From: Linanthus parryae
Lineage: Eukaryota > Streptophyta > Magnoliopsida > Ericales > Polemoniaceae
Direction: 5' to 3'
NCBI GenBank assembly: GCA_023055425.1
Contig: JALGPY010000004.1
Coordinates: 57,497,718-57,561,717, forward strand
DNA: 64,000 nucleotides
The translations under genes were made by a program, and so were the position numbers. Below are positions 21,006-33,936 of the stretch, one piece after another. The notes under the pieces are model-generated. The model worked only from the letters and a program-made list of their open reading frames with translations, was not told the DNA's origin and made no database searches. Every line of letters begins with the position of its first letter. The first letter of the stretch is position 1.

Positions 21006-23029
21006 TTTTTCGCCAAATTTTTTTCTATAAGATCATAATTAAATTCCTATTTTCTGGGATTTTTTCATAATTTTTGGAAAAACAGAAAATTTTATTATTT
21101 TCCAGATTTAGCACACTTCCCGAGGCAGTTAGACGTCCTTAAACACACTGTTTTGAGCCCAAATTTTTTCTGGAGACTGAGGACATTTTTACCTACCTTA
21201 TAAGATCGGAAGTGAGATCCTAGGTAGTTGGGAGCATTTTTCGATCTTATTAGTTGATTGATTTATTGCTTAATAAATTCCAGTAATTATTCTTTAATTC
21301 TAGAAATTTCTCGAAAATTTCAGTATGTTTATTTTATTATTATACATGCTATTGTGGGTTGAATGGATGTGTTTGATGCATGGATGTGGCTTAGATTGTT
21401 TTTTATTTGGTTTTGGTTTTGAATATGTAATCAATTAAAACACGGCATGCGTTTCGTGCCTTCTACATACTCTAGTGTCTTCTCTTCTCATCTAAATCGC
21501 CTATTAGAGGTTACTTCTTATTAGAGATAAGATAGTTAGTGAAGATTGAAGAATTAGAAGCTTCAAGAGAGGTGGCCAAACCAAAAGCTATGGCGCAAGG
21601 TGCATGGAGCAAAAGAGACGAACAATGAAACTTTAAGGAGCACTCGAGATAGGCGAGATCCATGAGGTGAGAAGTTCAAGAATTGGTCAAGACGTACTCT
21701 CAATAGTGGGAGTGCACCTTAGGGGCCACATCCATTGCATATTTATTTATGCTTGTGCTTGTTTTATGTTATAACTGCGTGTGATTGGATATAATTGTAT
21801 AACCTCGCATGCTAAAGAACTAAAACAAAAGAGCTCACATTATACATGATTGTAACTAATAGGGAATGATAAGTGACGATATTTGATTCCTAGAATTGCT
21901 ACTAGGTTTTGGTTGAGTTCTTATGATGAAATACGAAATTTTAATATATGTATCATGTTATTTCGGAGCTAAGTAAATGCTAGTATTAATTTCCTATGCA
22001 ATATCTCAAGATCAATCGTGTCTAAAGAGAAACTGTAAAGGCTAAAATAGTGACAATAAACGATATGACAAGTCATCGTACTATGTAACCGAATCGTTGG
22101 ACATAGTTTGTCAAACTACCTACAAGTATGGTCGAACCTGTGATGAATAGTTGTCACAGCAGCACATAAACATTATCTTTAGGCTAACCAATAGTGGGAG
22201 GCAGTCAAGATAAATGTCATAGAGCGTGCTATGCCAAGGTGGGGAAATGACCTCGTCAGCAAGTTCTAGACCACTTTGAGATTCAAAGATTGTAGGAATG
22301 AGCCAAAGAAGAATCTTGGATCCACCTTAGCCATTTGCCTCATTAACGAGTGTGAGTAATGACTCATAAATCCCGCCTTAAACTATCAAACTCAAATCAT
22401 AAAAAATTGGCACTCGACTACAGTATCTGAGATTAGTAATCAACTATAGCATCTGAGATTCATGCCGTTCATGATGAGATGTTTAAGTTATCCGATTAGC
22501 AATTTGTTGCTATCTCTGCCACGTGTCATGAAAGTGCCATGAAAATGTTATATGAAACACTTTGAGAGTGTCAAGATGTTTGGATAAGACCAAACATCAC
22601 TTCATTCTAGGATCTAAGCAACCTAGTGCTTGCTAAGAATACTAGTTCAGCATACTTCTGAAGTCTAAGCAATATATGATTGCTAAAATACTGTGAATAA
22701 AGTATAATAGGCAGATGTGGTCCCTAGCCCGGTATTAGGACCGTGCGGAACATGTGGGAGCAAGGATAAGGGAATAAGGGCGCAATATTGGTACATGACA
22801 AATAGCCCAAGGCAAACGCAAAGGATGAAAAGGATGTTTTCCTAAGGCTGGAAGACCAGACCTGGCACTAACTTCTCGTCTAAGGATCCATGAGATTATC
22901 TTTGAGGGAGTAGCCACCAAAATTTATTTTGGGCACAGCTTTACTTTGGAACTGGTCATGTTATGGTTATGAACTCTTGATTTGTAGCATGAATAACGCC
23001 TCAGGATCTTTGGATATCACCTCTAGGGT
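21006..23029 (+). pseudogene. expected copia gag/protease region, no readable domain
   Basis: By position this should be gag and protease. I find no open frame beyond about 60 codons and no clear CCHC knuckle. It appears decayed beyond recognition by eye. Confidence 0.45.
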
Positions 23030-23710
23030 TAAGCCTTAAGATTCTGATATGTGGCGCGCTAGATTGAGACACACTACATCAGGAAAGGATGTTCAGGCTA
23101 GCTAAGGTAGGCCTGCTTGGAATATGCCCAAGGTACCCTTACCTGTGTGTGATTCTTGCCTTACGTAGAAAGCGAAAGGCAAACCATCCTGTAAAGCAGT
23201 AAGGATTATTGAGTCTTTAAATATTCTTCATTCTGTTGTATTTGTGTTCCATTAAATGTTAAAGCTAAGACATGGTGCTTACTGTTCCATCACATTCATA
23301 GATTATTGTACTCATCTCAACTATGTGTGCTTGGGCCACATAAGTCTGAGGCACAAGGGTGCTTCAGACAGGTATCTACAAAAGGTAGAAAACCGTCTGG
23401 ACAAAAGGATATCTCCTTAGCCAGAATGAGACTGCGAGTATCTATCTTAACAAGAGCTATGTGATGGAGAGGAGTAGTAAGGCAGTTGGCTATTCCCATG
23501 CCTCGCAGCAGAATGCTGTGGCGGATAGCATGAATAGGATACAGTCTGAAGATGGTTTGATGTATGATAGCACCTTCAAAGTACATGTTCCCTGTCTTGA
23601 GGAGACGCTTTGTCAAGCGGCTGTCCATGTACTCAACCAAATACCCACCAAGTCTGTAGCCACTACGCCCTACGAGATGTGGACCAAAAGGAAACCTATA
23701 TGAGGTCACC
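23030..23710 (+). pseudogene. copia integrase region (decayed)
   Basis: Around 23045-23215 the translation gives a pre-integrase segment (DMWRARLRHTT, then LPVCDSCL and GK). A core fragment follows near 23270-23420 containing HKSEA. From 23461 an open stretch reads QQNAVADSMNRI and VHVLNQIPTKSVATTPYEMW, the copia-typical end of the integrase core before the GKKPV-like box. Several frameshifts and stops are present, and the catalytic residues cannot all be traced. Confidence 0.8.
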
Positions 23711-24559
23711 TTAGGCCATAGGGATCGGCAGCTTATGAGCTAAATAAATTTTTCCTAGTCAGGGAGAAGCTCGTGGAGATGGCATTCTCTACGAGGAAGA
23801 GGAACCACTAGATGACACTATATTAACCACTACTCAAGAGTAATTTGTTCCTATGGATATTGAGAACAGTGGGAGTGCCTTACCTAGTGAGCAGCCTATC
23901 GTACATGACGATAATGCTGAATAAGAACCCTCTTTGCATAGGAACGCCCTTTGGAGCGTACCCCGTCGACGATTTGATATCGAAGGTGAGACATGATAGT
24001 CACCACGCAAGATGATGATGAACCTAGGATATTGTCCCAGCATATTTCATCACCTGACAAGAAGGAATTTGGGCCCTAGATGGAAGAAATGTATCTTCAT
24101 GGAGTAACATATCTTCCCATACTATTCGAAGTACTATAGAGAGTTGCGTATTCGAAACGCAACAGCCGATTAGTAGTGTAACGCAAATGGATTCACAAGA
24201 TATATGTTTTCTCTTAGGAGATGCTCATAATTAAGGGAATGTTCGTAGAGAAGATGATCTCCGCGAGCATGGAGGAACCGCTAGAAAATACCCTGTTCCT
24301 TAGACCATTATGAGGAATTAGTCCCTCAAGGATCCTTTGGACAGTGGGAGTGACTTTCTAAGCGAGGTGCCCATCCATAGGGTGAGAGCAAATTATCATC
24401 CTCCAATGCAAAGAAATTTCTCATTGGAGCATATCCCATCGACTGTTTGAGATCGAAGGGATGATCTTAAGTATCACCTTGCATAAACGATAGGATAGAA
24501 CACTATGCCTTATTGTTCCCAAATTATGAAGAATGAAAAGTAGCCTTTATAGGAAAAGT

Positions 24560-25200
24560 TAGAGTTTGTAAGGGACCAACCAAGTTTAAGACTAGGTTAA
24601 CTTTTACGACTGGATATTAGACAATTGGAAATAATGGATTTCCAAGGTCATTCAGAGTGACACAGACGGAAGCATAGTAAGGCATACGACTTGCAGACAT
24701 AGCGGTAATAGTCGTGATGATGGAAATAAGGCTCCATTATCGATAAACGTGACGACTGAATTCCTCAATGGAGGAATTAGAGAGGTGATCTGTATGACTC
24801 GACCACAGGGTTTCGAGATGTATGATCAAATGCACAGATAGGTTCAAGCTAATTAAGTCCATGTATGATCTAAATTAGTCCTCTAAATCAGCAGTATTTT
24901 ATCAATGGATAAAAAACTACTGCATACCACTCTCAGTAGTACAGAGTAGATGATCACGTCACTTATTATCGATGGCACACTATTTTCCAGGAAAGTCTAC
25001 GGACTATTTCACATCCACTATAGGGTGGTTATCCTTTCGATTTGTGACGAAGGATATTAGCAGGGCGAGATGCATTCTCGCTCGTTCAAAGGGACTTCTT
25101 ATATTGAGTCATAAGGCGGACAACAAGAAGATACTCTAAACGATTCCATGTTATGGACCCAATGCCATGTGATACTCCTATGGCTCCCTGCAGGATTTTA
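24560..25200 (+). pseudogene. copia reverse transcriptase region (decayed)
   Basis: Readable pieces in order: FLNGGIREVICMTRPQGFE (24759-24820, relatives have AFLNG.L.E.IYM.QPEGF), FKL.KSMYDL followed by QQYF (24840-24900), and RARCILARSKG near 25055. I could not locate a clear YVDD box. The order and wording are diagnostic for Ty1/copia RT, but the frame is broken many times. Confidence 0.75.
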
Positions 25201-27076
25201 CGAGCCTGAATATGTGCCCTAGAAGACACCGTACAAGATTGACAATTGACCAAAGTGCCCGATGCAGTGTGAGTCCGCTATATACTATGGTATATACTGA
25301 GACCCCACAAACCATATGCAATCGGAAGAGTGGATTTCAGGAAATCCAACTTAGGAAACTAGATTGCAACCAAAAGGATACTCTATACGAAGGATCACGT
25401 GTTATGACTATCAGAGATGATGCTTCGACTAGCTAGCTGTTCATGCTGACTACGGTGGGGACCTAGATACACGTGGATCTACCTCAGGCTATAGTCCATG
25501 CTAGATGACATCGCATGGAACTGCAGCATGAGTGTTGCACAATCGTATTAGACCGCTCCATCGATCATGGAATCGAAGCACGAATGCCTGTTCTGTCACC
25601 GGACAGAAACATGTTTGGATAAGAAGGTTTCTGATAAGCTTATGAGCTGTCAACCAACCTGTAGTGCTCGCATACGGCTACAGTACTTTTGATAAGGCCA
25701 AACATATAGAAAAGGGTACCATTTCGCAAAAGGTGAAATGACTACCTGAAGAGTAATCTTGGAGTAGATCGACTACGGGCCAAAGTGTAGGCACCTCCCA
25801 TTCCTAAACCACATAAGAATCGTCTTTGTGGATTTCTTTAGAAAATTGGGACTTGGTAGTTGATCACTGGCGATATGATTGATGAGCATATGAGACATTG
25901 ATAATTGGATTTTAATTGTACTTGTTTAATTATGCTACATGTTGTTTCGATACGTGTATGATACGTTTACATATCCTTTACTAGCATCGAACATGTCGCC
26001 CGGACATTAGGTTGACTCTCTCAAACGAGCAACCGACTTTACAACATCCTGGACAGTCTAGGTGAGTAGAAGATGAGACAGAATCCCGATAAGTGCTAGA
26101 AGCCTATGATATGTGACTCCTGTCATATGAGGCGCATGGCCTATGAAAAGAGTTAGACATCTATCAATAGTGCAAGACCCTGTCAGACGGATTCATTTGG
26201 CGCATTGGAATAAGTTCCAAGGTGAGATTAGTTTATGGCCATTCGAACATGGTTACTACCCCGAACCATGTGTAGTCTGCGTAGAGAAAGCCAGATGAGA
26301 GAACAGATTTCGAATTGCATATGTGCAACACTCAGTACTCGGGTTAATAGTCATATGGACTGTTGGACTTACATCTGTATAGTGGTCCTTATGGGATAAG
26401 ACATGTGCTCTGATTAGAGTCCAAACACTATGGCGCACATCTTACGAGATAACGCGTGCTGATGGGTGACATGAGTTGGCGAGTAGAACTAGTCCCTGAG
26501 ATTCTTCGTCGTGTGATGCTCGTTGATCATATAAGAATGATTGACACTGTATACCCGTAGTACTTTTATCCATGTCGGGGAGAGACGGTTAGGTGATGCT
26601 ACTTTAGCGTGACACCTCACGGCTATGAATGATTCGGCCCACCAGGACATTTCTAGGAAAGCAGCTGACTCCGAATCAAATCGACAATGGATGGAAAGGA
26701 AGATTCTCATTGCATCGCTCTTTATCATTTTCATTGGGCCCACCTACAAGATCTTATGGGATCATGCAGGATATGAATATAATAAATGAGATGTAGACTC
26801 ATTGATGCACGACCTTCGGGACAAGGTAGGTGCTCATGGTCTACGAGATGACAATTGACGGAATATGGGGGTTACGAGAGATATATATATGTATTGCATT
26901 ATTTCTTAAGGTTGCGTGCGCCCGCTGCTAGCTTGTCTCGTATGAGTTTAGAGTATGGAACTCCCGAAATGCAGGTTCTCTCAACAGTCACACACCAAGG
27001 CCACAAAACACTTTGGCAGATGATAATAGTTGGAGATTGAGGGAGACTAGACCTACTGTATTTGTGCAATCCCACT
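25201..27076 (+). other. copia 3' internal region without readable domain
   Basis: Should contain RNase H and the 3' untranslated part. Only short frames remain and I cannot place a motif with confidence. Confidence 0.4.
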
Positions 27077-27090
27077 GTGCGAGTGGGAGA

Positions 27091-27555
27091 TGTTAGCATT
27101 TGGTGCGCCCATGTGGGGTGCACAATGCAATTATCCTAATCTTATGGGGTTAGGTGTGACAAGCTCAAACCTTATGGGGCTAGTAGCAAGGACATAAACC
27201 CTAGGGGGTAATGTTGCAATTGGGTATAAGTCTGTCTCTATAAGGAGACAGCCTCCTACACATTATTATGAGAGACATAATAATAACACACTACTGTAGA
27301 GATCATGTGTTGATCATAATACAGTAAACCCTAGACTCTCTCTCTAACTAGCCTTCATTGGTGGAACTTGGTGTGGATTGGAGCTTTTGTCCTAGTGATT
27401 CGAGCTAGATTGTGGGAGCAAGGTGGGTACATAAAAGCAAGCATCCTACGATTATCCGTTATGCTTAGGAGCTAAGGAAGACAAGGTAAACACATTAATT
27501 TTCCGCTATAATTCATATTGTAGATCTGTATGTGATAGATCATGTTCGTCCTTCA
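27091..27555 (+). repeat. copia 3' LTR
   Basis: 465 bp, TGTTAGCATTTGG...CGTCCTTCA, preceded by the purine tract GAGTGGGAGA (27081-27090). The TATA-containing stretch 27239-27244 sits between perfect 7-bp inverted arms (27232-27238 CTGTCTC, 27245-27251 GAGACAG). Confidence 0.95.
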
Positions 27556-27560
27556 CGCAT

Positions 27561-27960
27561 TTTTATCCTCGCTGGAAACTTTTCGTATGTAGAATATTTG
27601 AAGTTATTTGGATACAGTAGTTCTTGAATCATCTTGGAATAAGGAAGCAGCAGACTCATGAATGGGACCGGTTTCCCCATTGTTCCACTTTACACCATTT
27701 CTACAAGCCCCTCCAAACAATATTTCGTTGTCTGAAAGCACGAATAGGTTGAGATGGCATCACCAGCAATTTCGTGAACAAATTTCATTGATTGTAGCTT
27801 CACCTGCATTAGGTGTTGTGGAGCATATGCATGCGCATAGCTTGCTGAGCCGTAGGCGAGAGTGCTGCTAACATAATTCCTGTACTGTCATCATCTGATA
27901 CTGATTATGATCCATCTTACATAAGCATAATCTCCTCCATGGGTTGTGATACTGGAGTGG
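27561..27960 (-). pseudogene. conserved minus-strand ORF region of unknown identity, copy A (upstream half)
   Basis: Collinear with 36935-37350 in B and 56360-56775 in D. Short frames on the minus strand correspond to the B frame that contains GGACRNGVKLNNGE and QIFYIRNVSSEDKNTQQLLAKF. Together with 18832-19262 it forms one region split by the copia element. Confidence 0.4.
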
Positions 27961-28740
27961 CTTTTTGTTCCTGCGTAGGTGGAATTGCCGCTGGAGTTGT
28001 GTAGTGTTCCTCGACCTTCCTATTCTTGGACAAGTGTTCGCCATTTTACTCAAGTCACTTCCATGGAGAAGGGGCCATAATGTTGACATGAGTTCTCAAG
28101 GACCAAATTGATCTTCTTAGAAACTCGAAAATGCAGTTGGATACAAGCGATGGTCTGGGAGAACAGTGACCAGTAGATAACGTGATGAAGGAATGACAAA
28201 CTCAATCGATCACTGAAATGGAAACATAATAATACACTTACAGAATACTGAATTACTACTCATGCAGTGCTAAAATGGAATCGATAACCAATGAATCACA
28301 CTACCAATGGTCACAATTACAGAGAATGGACTACCATGTAAAAGATAATCTAGATTTCTCTATATAATATGTCCTCTCTTTATCCTGATGTTAGGACATG
28401 ATCCCCTTAAAAATGCCCTGAGTCTCCCTCTATATACTGCTACTGCAAAGGTTTGACTTCGTCCAGCAGCTTAGCATCACAAATGCCACACCCTTGACAC
28501 ATTAAGCAAAGCACTGGGGCGCAAAGCGCATACTAGAAATCATGACATCCAGAGGTTAAGTGGCAGACCCCAATACACAAAGAGGTAAAGTCGATGACCA
28601 TGAATTGACCATAAGAAATCTATTTTCAACAACTGCATCCCAACCACAAGTGGTTACCGCTTCAACAAATAAATTAGATGATAGCCCCAGATTTTGAACT
28701 TCAATTCAAACGAAATATTGACTATTTTCGGAGAAGGAAG
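27961..28740. repeat. unit A spacer containing an internal ~200-bp direct repeat
   Basis: The stretch 28491-28690 (ACACATTAAGCAAAGCACTGG... to ...CAACAAATAAATTAG) is a diverged direct repeat of the unit-end sequence at 34320-34522. Corresponding stretches are at about 39870-40060, 46210-46400 and 57305-57495 in B, C and D. No gene seen. Confidence 0.65.
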
Positions 28741-29828
28741 ACTATTAATTACCTGAAGAAATACTCAGTGACAGTTCAATTGCATCTTCAAGGCCTGATG
28801 GAGCCTTCCGTTTTCGTATAGACACACTTGTATACTGATCAAGAGTTGAAGTTTATTTTTTCCTACCATATGTGAAAGGCAAAAATATAAGCCAGTCATA
28901 ACTTCATGGTTAGGTTCAGAATCCGTAGATTAATGGTGAAAGAGTGAAAAACATGCCATGTAATGGAGAGGACTATGACGCGAATTTGTCCACAACTCAT
29001 TAAGTTTCTTTCCAGGAAGGCATATATCGCATCTCCTCATCCTCCAACTCGTCTCTGATAGATTCCTTTACAGGATCCATTGTCTTGTCATAAAACCAAT
29101 CTGTGGGTCAGCAACATCATGAATTAAATGAATGGCTCTCACCAAAGGAATGTTGTCCTTCAAGACCACAAGCGATCCACACCAGAATGAAGCAGCCCGG
29201 ACCTTATCAGCAATTCTTCTACCATCAGTAGAGGAATCTGAAACAGAAGAGCTCTAGTCACATGATGAAAACATCTTCTCCAAGTTTTTATTTTCTAATA
29301 CAATAATATCGAGCACATTGTTGACTTTATCTTTGTTGCCTTGACCAGCTCACCAGTATTGTTTAAAGCTCCACATCAGTAGGCAATTGTAAATGAATTT
29401 TGTCAACATTCTTACATTGTTCAATATTGGTTATGAACTTTATTGTGTCTATGTTCTCTCTAAACAATAGGATGAGCTGATTGTACAAAATTCATGGGCT
29501 ACTTTTCTGTGAATAGTTTTCCTACAATTATCATGTTCCGTGATGTATGGTTTTAGATTATTCGAACCACACTATCAGCCCAATCTCCTCAATGATTTCA
29601 TCAAAGACCAGTATCGAGACATCATAATCTCCAATTGAAGTTGAAATATCCGGTGACTTGAGGTATAATGCTCTTTTGGGAAATCGAGTAAAACATGGAT
29701 AAAGTCCCTCGCTCTCTAGTCCCCCACTTATCTATACTAACACTGAAACTAGTAGTCTTCGTTGAAGATTGAATATCCTTCACCTGAATTTCAATCCATT
29801 TGAGCTCAAATCGATTTAAATTTTGGGG
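28741..29828 (-). pseudogene. hAT transposase pseudogene (DUF659-type), minus strand, copy A
   Basis: Reading from 29828 down, the minus strand gives DIQSSTKTTSFSVSIDKWG, ALYLKSPDISTSIGDYDVSI and FDEIIEEIG. It then gives NNTGELVKATKIKSTM and DELEDEEM, followed by an ELWTNSLHSP-like segment. These follow the order of the DUF659 domain and following catalytic-region remnants of plant hAT transposases. Stops and frame changes are frequent and no BED zinc finger or C-terminal dimerisation domain is present. Its 5' side abuts the plus-strand relative head to head. Confidence 0.75.
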
Positions 29829-31090
29829 ATGGATATCCAATCTTCATGGACAACCAGCGGTAGCAGTGTTCGCATTAATGGGTGGAGGGGCGAGAATGGG
29901 CGGCAAAAGATCAATGTTTTAGTAGATTCCCCCAAAGGAGTATTATATCTCAAGTCCGTAGATATTTCACCTGCCTTTTGAGATTCTGACGCCTTGATGC
30001 TTATCTTTGATGATATTATTGAAAAAGTTTGGGGCTGATAATGTTGTTCAAATGATCTCCAACGGTACATTTCGCAGCATGAAAGTTGTGGGCAAACTAG
30101 TTATGGAGAAGTACACGGCAATTTCTGGACAGTCGGCTCAACCCATTGTTTGGAGACCATGTTAGAGAACACAGGGGAAATGAACTTCAACAAATATCTA
30201 TCTAACAACGCACTGATGTTGACAAATTTCATTTACACCCGTCCAAGAATTTTAATGTTGATGAGGAGCCATACAAGTTCCGGTGAACAGGTCAAGTCAA
30301 CTAAGATAAAGTCAACAATGAGTTTCCTCACACTCGAGAACATCGTATTGGAGAAGAAGAACTCGGAGAAGATTTTTTCATCATCTGAGTGGAGGTCATT
30401 GGTTTGGGCTTCCAGTAATGATGGCAAAAGAATAGCTGATATGGCCAGGGACGCTTTGCTCTGGTCTGGAGCACTTGTGGTTTTGAAGGCCACCATTATT
30501 CCTTTAGTTAAAGCCTACATTCGATTCATGAATGTGCTGACCCACCAATTGGTTTTATATACAAGACAATGGATCAGGTAAAGGAAACCATCATAGATGA
30601 ATTGGAGGATGAGGAGGTCACATTTATGCCTTATTGAAAGGAAATTGATGAGTTATGGAATAATTTGCTTTAACCCTCTTCACTCCGCAGCATATTTTCT
30701 TTGCCCTTTGTACGGTTATTCAACAGATTTTGAACCTAAGGATGAAGTTATGAATGATTCGTATTTCTGCATTTCCCATATGGTAAAGGAAAAGAAGCTT
30801 CAACGGTTGATCAATATGCAAAGTGGGCTGATTCACAAAAAATAATAATATACAAGCTGGTCTATATGAAAAGGGTTATGGTCCCTTCATCCTTGAAGAT
30901 GCAATTCAACAGTCCCGGAGTATCTCTCCAAGTAATGAATTATATGCGTCTCCTAATATCCTCGACTTTCAACTAGTTTATCGGTTGTCGGTTGAAGCGA
31001 TAACCACTTATGGTTGTCGTGCAGTTGTTGGAATTAAATTTTTCCTGGTCATGCACTTGACCACTTTGCGGCTAAGGGCTTGGCACTTAA
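29829..31090 (+). pseudogene. hAT transposase pseudogene, plus strand, copy A
   Basis: Starts with the same DIQSS word as the minus-strand copy. It continues with a W-rich loop, DSPKGVLYLKSVDIS, ENTGEMNFNKYLSNNALM and EQVKSTKIKSTMSFLTLENIVL. Next come SSEWRSLVWASSNDGKRIADMARDALLWSGALVVLK, an IGFIYKTMDQVKETI segment and a TTYGCRAV segment. The order matches plant hAT transposases (SIM.DGW, F..L..I......L, W......GK, FW, PL..vLR..D, P..G.iYe..d). It is broken by frameshifts and stops. Confidence 0.82.
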
Positions 31091-33735
31091 CCTCCTTATG
31101 GCCTCTAAGGAGTCCAAAATCCTTGTTTGACTATTGTCCTATAAGCTTATGTATGGTTTCTTATAAAATTATTCTCAAAAGTTTAGCAGAGTGTCTAAAA
31201 ATAATTCTTCCTACAGTTATTGACCCAACACTGTCTGCCTTCATTAAGTGCCGTCATATTTCAAATATTTCTATCGTTGTTACTGAAACTATTCACACCA
31301 TTCATTGCCAAAAGAATAAGTTAGGTTCTTCTTCCCTCAAAATCGAAATGGCTAAGGACTACGATAAAATAGAGTGAATCTACCTTCATAATGCTCTAAT
31401 TAAGATGGGGTTTCCCGTTAATTTTATAAACGATATTATGACTTGTGTGACTTATGCTTCTTTTAATATCTTAATTAATGGGCACCGGACTAAGTACTTC
31501 CTTCCAACTACGGGTATTAGAAAAACCGATCCGATTTTCCTTATCTTTTTCTACTGAATGCTTATCATGTCTTATTAACAAAGCTGTCTCGAATAATCTT
31601 CTTAAAGGAGTTAAAGCTGGTTCAAATTCTCTTAGTATAACTCACCTCCATTTCGCGTATGATAGCATCTTTTTCTCTAAAGAAAATAAGAAAAATGCAC
31701 TTACCATACATTACATTCTCTGCCAATATTGTAAGGCTTCGGGTCAGTTAATTTATAAGTCTAAATCTGCAATTGTTTTTAGCCCAAAAGTCCCAATTGA
31801 TATCTACCTCTTTTGTACCCGAATCTTGAAAATTCCAATCGCTTCTTATCACGATAAGAACTTAGGATTGCCTAACTTTATTGGTAAAAATAAAAAACAA
31901 AATGTTTTAAGTATTGTTTTTATTAAAAAAATTAGGAATAAATTATTTGGTTGACAAGATAATTTCTATCTCCGGGAGGAAAATTAATTCTTATAAAATA
32001 TGTAATTCAAGCTATTCCTATTATGTTCGTTTTTCTTTACCAACTACTTTTTGCACAGATATTCAAAAACTCTTGGGGGAAATTTTGTGGGGAAACGAAA
32101 TTGAAAAACAAGATTATTTGAAAAAAATGGGGTTACATGTGTAATCCTAAAAGTGTTGGGGTTTGGGTTTTCATCACATGCATGCTTTTAATATTGCTTT
32201 ATTAAAAAAATAAGCGTGGAGAATTTATAATGACCCTAACTCTCTTCTTGCGAGAGTTCTTAACGGAAAATACTACAACAATTCAAATACTACAACAATT
32301 CTATTCTACAACTGTCACTGTGGTTGTTTCTCTAGATCCACGTATGTTTAGAAAATTACCGTTACAGCTAAAAATATCAGTTTCCAAGGGGTACATCAAG
32401 GCATAGGTAATGGTCAAGATACCTTCATTTATCACAATCGTTGGATTTATATCGTCCTCGGTAGAAAGCCTAACAGATTCCCAAATCTTAAAAATGATTT
32501 TAAAGTTTAAGATCTTACCACCTACATTTTTACTTGGAATACATATTTAATTTTGTCCAATTTCGCGGAAGATGGAGCTGGTGCAATTCTTCAAATGCCC
32601 CTTGTTTTTCCTCTAAATCAAGACAGCATGGTTTGGAACCAATTCGAAAATAGAGACTATTAGGTTAAGACAACCTATCATTTGGTGGTCTCTAACATAA
32701 TCCGTGAGACAAATAGCACTATCTCATCCTCTTCAAATTCTATCAAAGATATTTTTTGGACAAATATGTGAAAACTTAACATTCAAATCAAAATTAAAAT
32801 ATGAATATGGAGACTTTATCATCAATGTATTGCTACAAAAGACAATATGAAGAAAAAATGTATCCCTTTACCTCCACAATGTTGCTAATGTTCTTATGGT
32901 CAAGAAACCGCTGCTCATTTATTACTTCATTGTTTGTAGATTTTCCAAATTTTCAAGTCCCCTCTCCCATATCTGGAAATACCCTAAGTCTGACCTCCGT
33001 TTCCCTATCTGTTTGACGATTTTTTTTTCAACTATAAAAAGTCAGAACAAACATATCTTGGGGTACTTGTTGTGGAATATTTGGTAAGAATGAAATCGGA
33101 GAATTTTGAACTCAAACTTTAGGACTTATAATGATTTAATTATGTCTAGTTTAACTGAAAACATATAATTTCAAGAAGATACTTATCTTGGTTGGGAAAT
33201 AATTCATGCAAGTACTGGAGAAGAAGAAAAAGTCGTCTGATGGAAGCCGCCGCCTTCAGGTTTCCTCATTATGAACATTGACGTCCCTATATCCACTGGA
33301 CACCGTTGATCGGGCGGTGTGGCAGTGATTCGTAACTCCCAAGGTGACTTCGTGATGGCTATAGCATTTCCAATCCCTTACACCAAACATTCACTATTGG
33401 TCGAAGCTTATGCGGTCCGGATCGCCATTTTCGAAGCTTGCAATTGAGATTTTTGTTCTTTGATGATTGAATCAGACAACCAAGAATTGGGCCTATGCTT
33501 AGAGAGAGAGGCGCCGTCTATGGCTATCTCAGAGAAAGAACGGATGATAAATGGCATCTCATCGCAGCTAGGTCATTTTATATATTCTAGGGCTAGTTGG
33601 TGTAGGAATGATGAAAATGTCCTTGCTCATACCCTAGTTAAAATGGGCTTGGACTGTGAAGTTATTTCTTTTTGAGCTATTACTTGCTCCAACAGCTTGT
33701 AAAACATTTGGGCCTAGGATATAGCCCGCTATTAA
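31091..33735 (+). pseudogene. L1-type LINE, 5'-truncated ORF2, copy A
   Basis: Non-LTR RT from SPKSLFDYCPISLC (about 31108) through SAFIKCRHIS, SLKIEMAKDYDKIE, FPVNFINDIM and INGH to the catalytic box, which reads FAYD here (about 31655-31666) instead of FADD. Later parts are a YHDKNLGLPNF segment, a zf-RVT-like C..C...H...H stretch near 32860-32935, and an RNase H-like domain (DVPISTGH...GG.AVIRNSQGDFVMAIAFP...MIESDNQEL, about 33265-33690). Endonuclease and ORF1 are missing. Many stops. Confidence 0.85.
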
Positions 33736-33936
33736 ATTAAGTACAAGCCTTATCTGGAAAAAAATCATTATTAATCTCTAACGAGGCTCAAGATAAGAAA
33801 ATATTACGTTTCTCCTCGAGATGCAACTTTTTCAAAGTTTATTTGTTTCTTCAAAAGCAATTTTTTGATTCATGACCTAAAAACTTAATAGTAATAAATT
33901 ATCTATCCATTAAAAAACTACTTTTTAATTTTGGTA

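Larger units (their letters stand above)
19263..27555 (+). mobile_element. Ty1/copia LTR retrotransposon, full-length but decayed
   Basis: The ends are TGTTAG...CTTCA with a perfect 5-bp target duplication CGCAT (19258-19262 and 27556-27560). Copies B and D give the matching uninterrupted sequence. Both LTRs are 465 bp once the nested solo LTR is removed. Primer site TGGTATCAGATCC follows the 5' LTR, and a GAGTGGGAGA purine tract precedes the 3' LTR. Copia integrase and RT motifs are readable but broken. The LTRs differ at about 40 of 465 positions by my hand count, so the insertion is not recent. Confidence 0.95.

Noticed and set aside
20604..21070. Arg-rich ORFs on both strands in the GC-rich copia leader
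   Set aside because: They follow from the GC-rich ACGT repeats. They have no domain and lie between primer site and gag.
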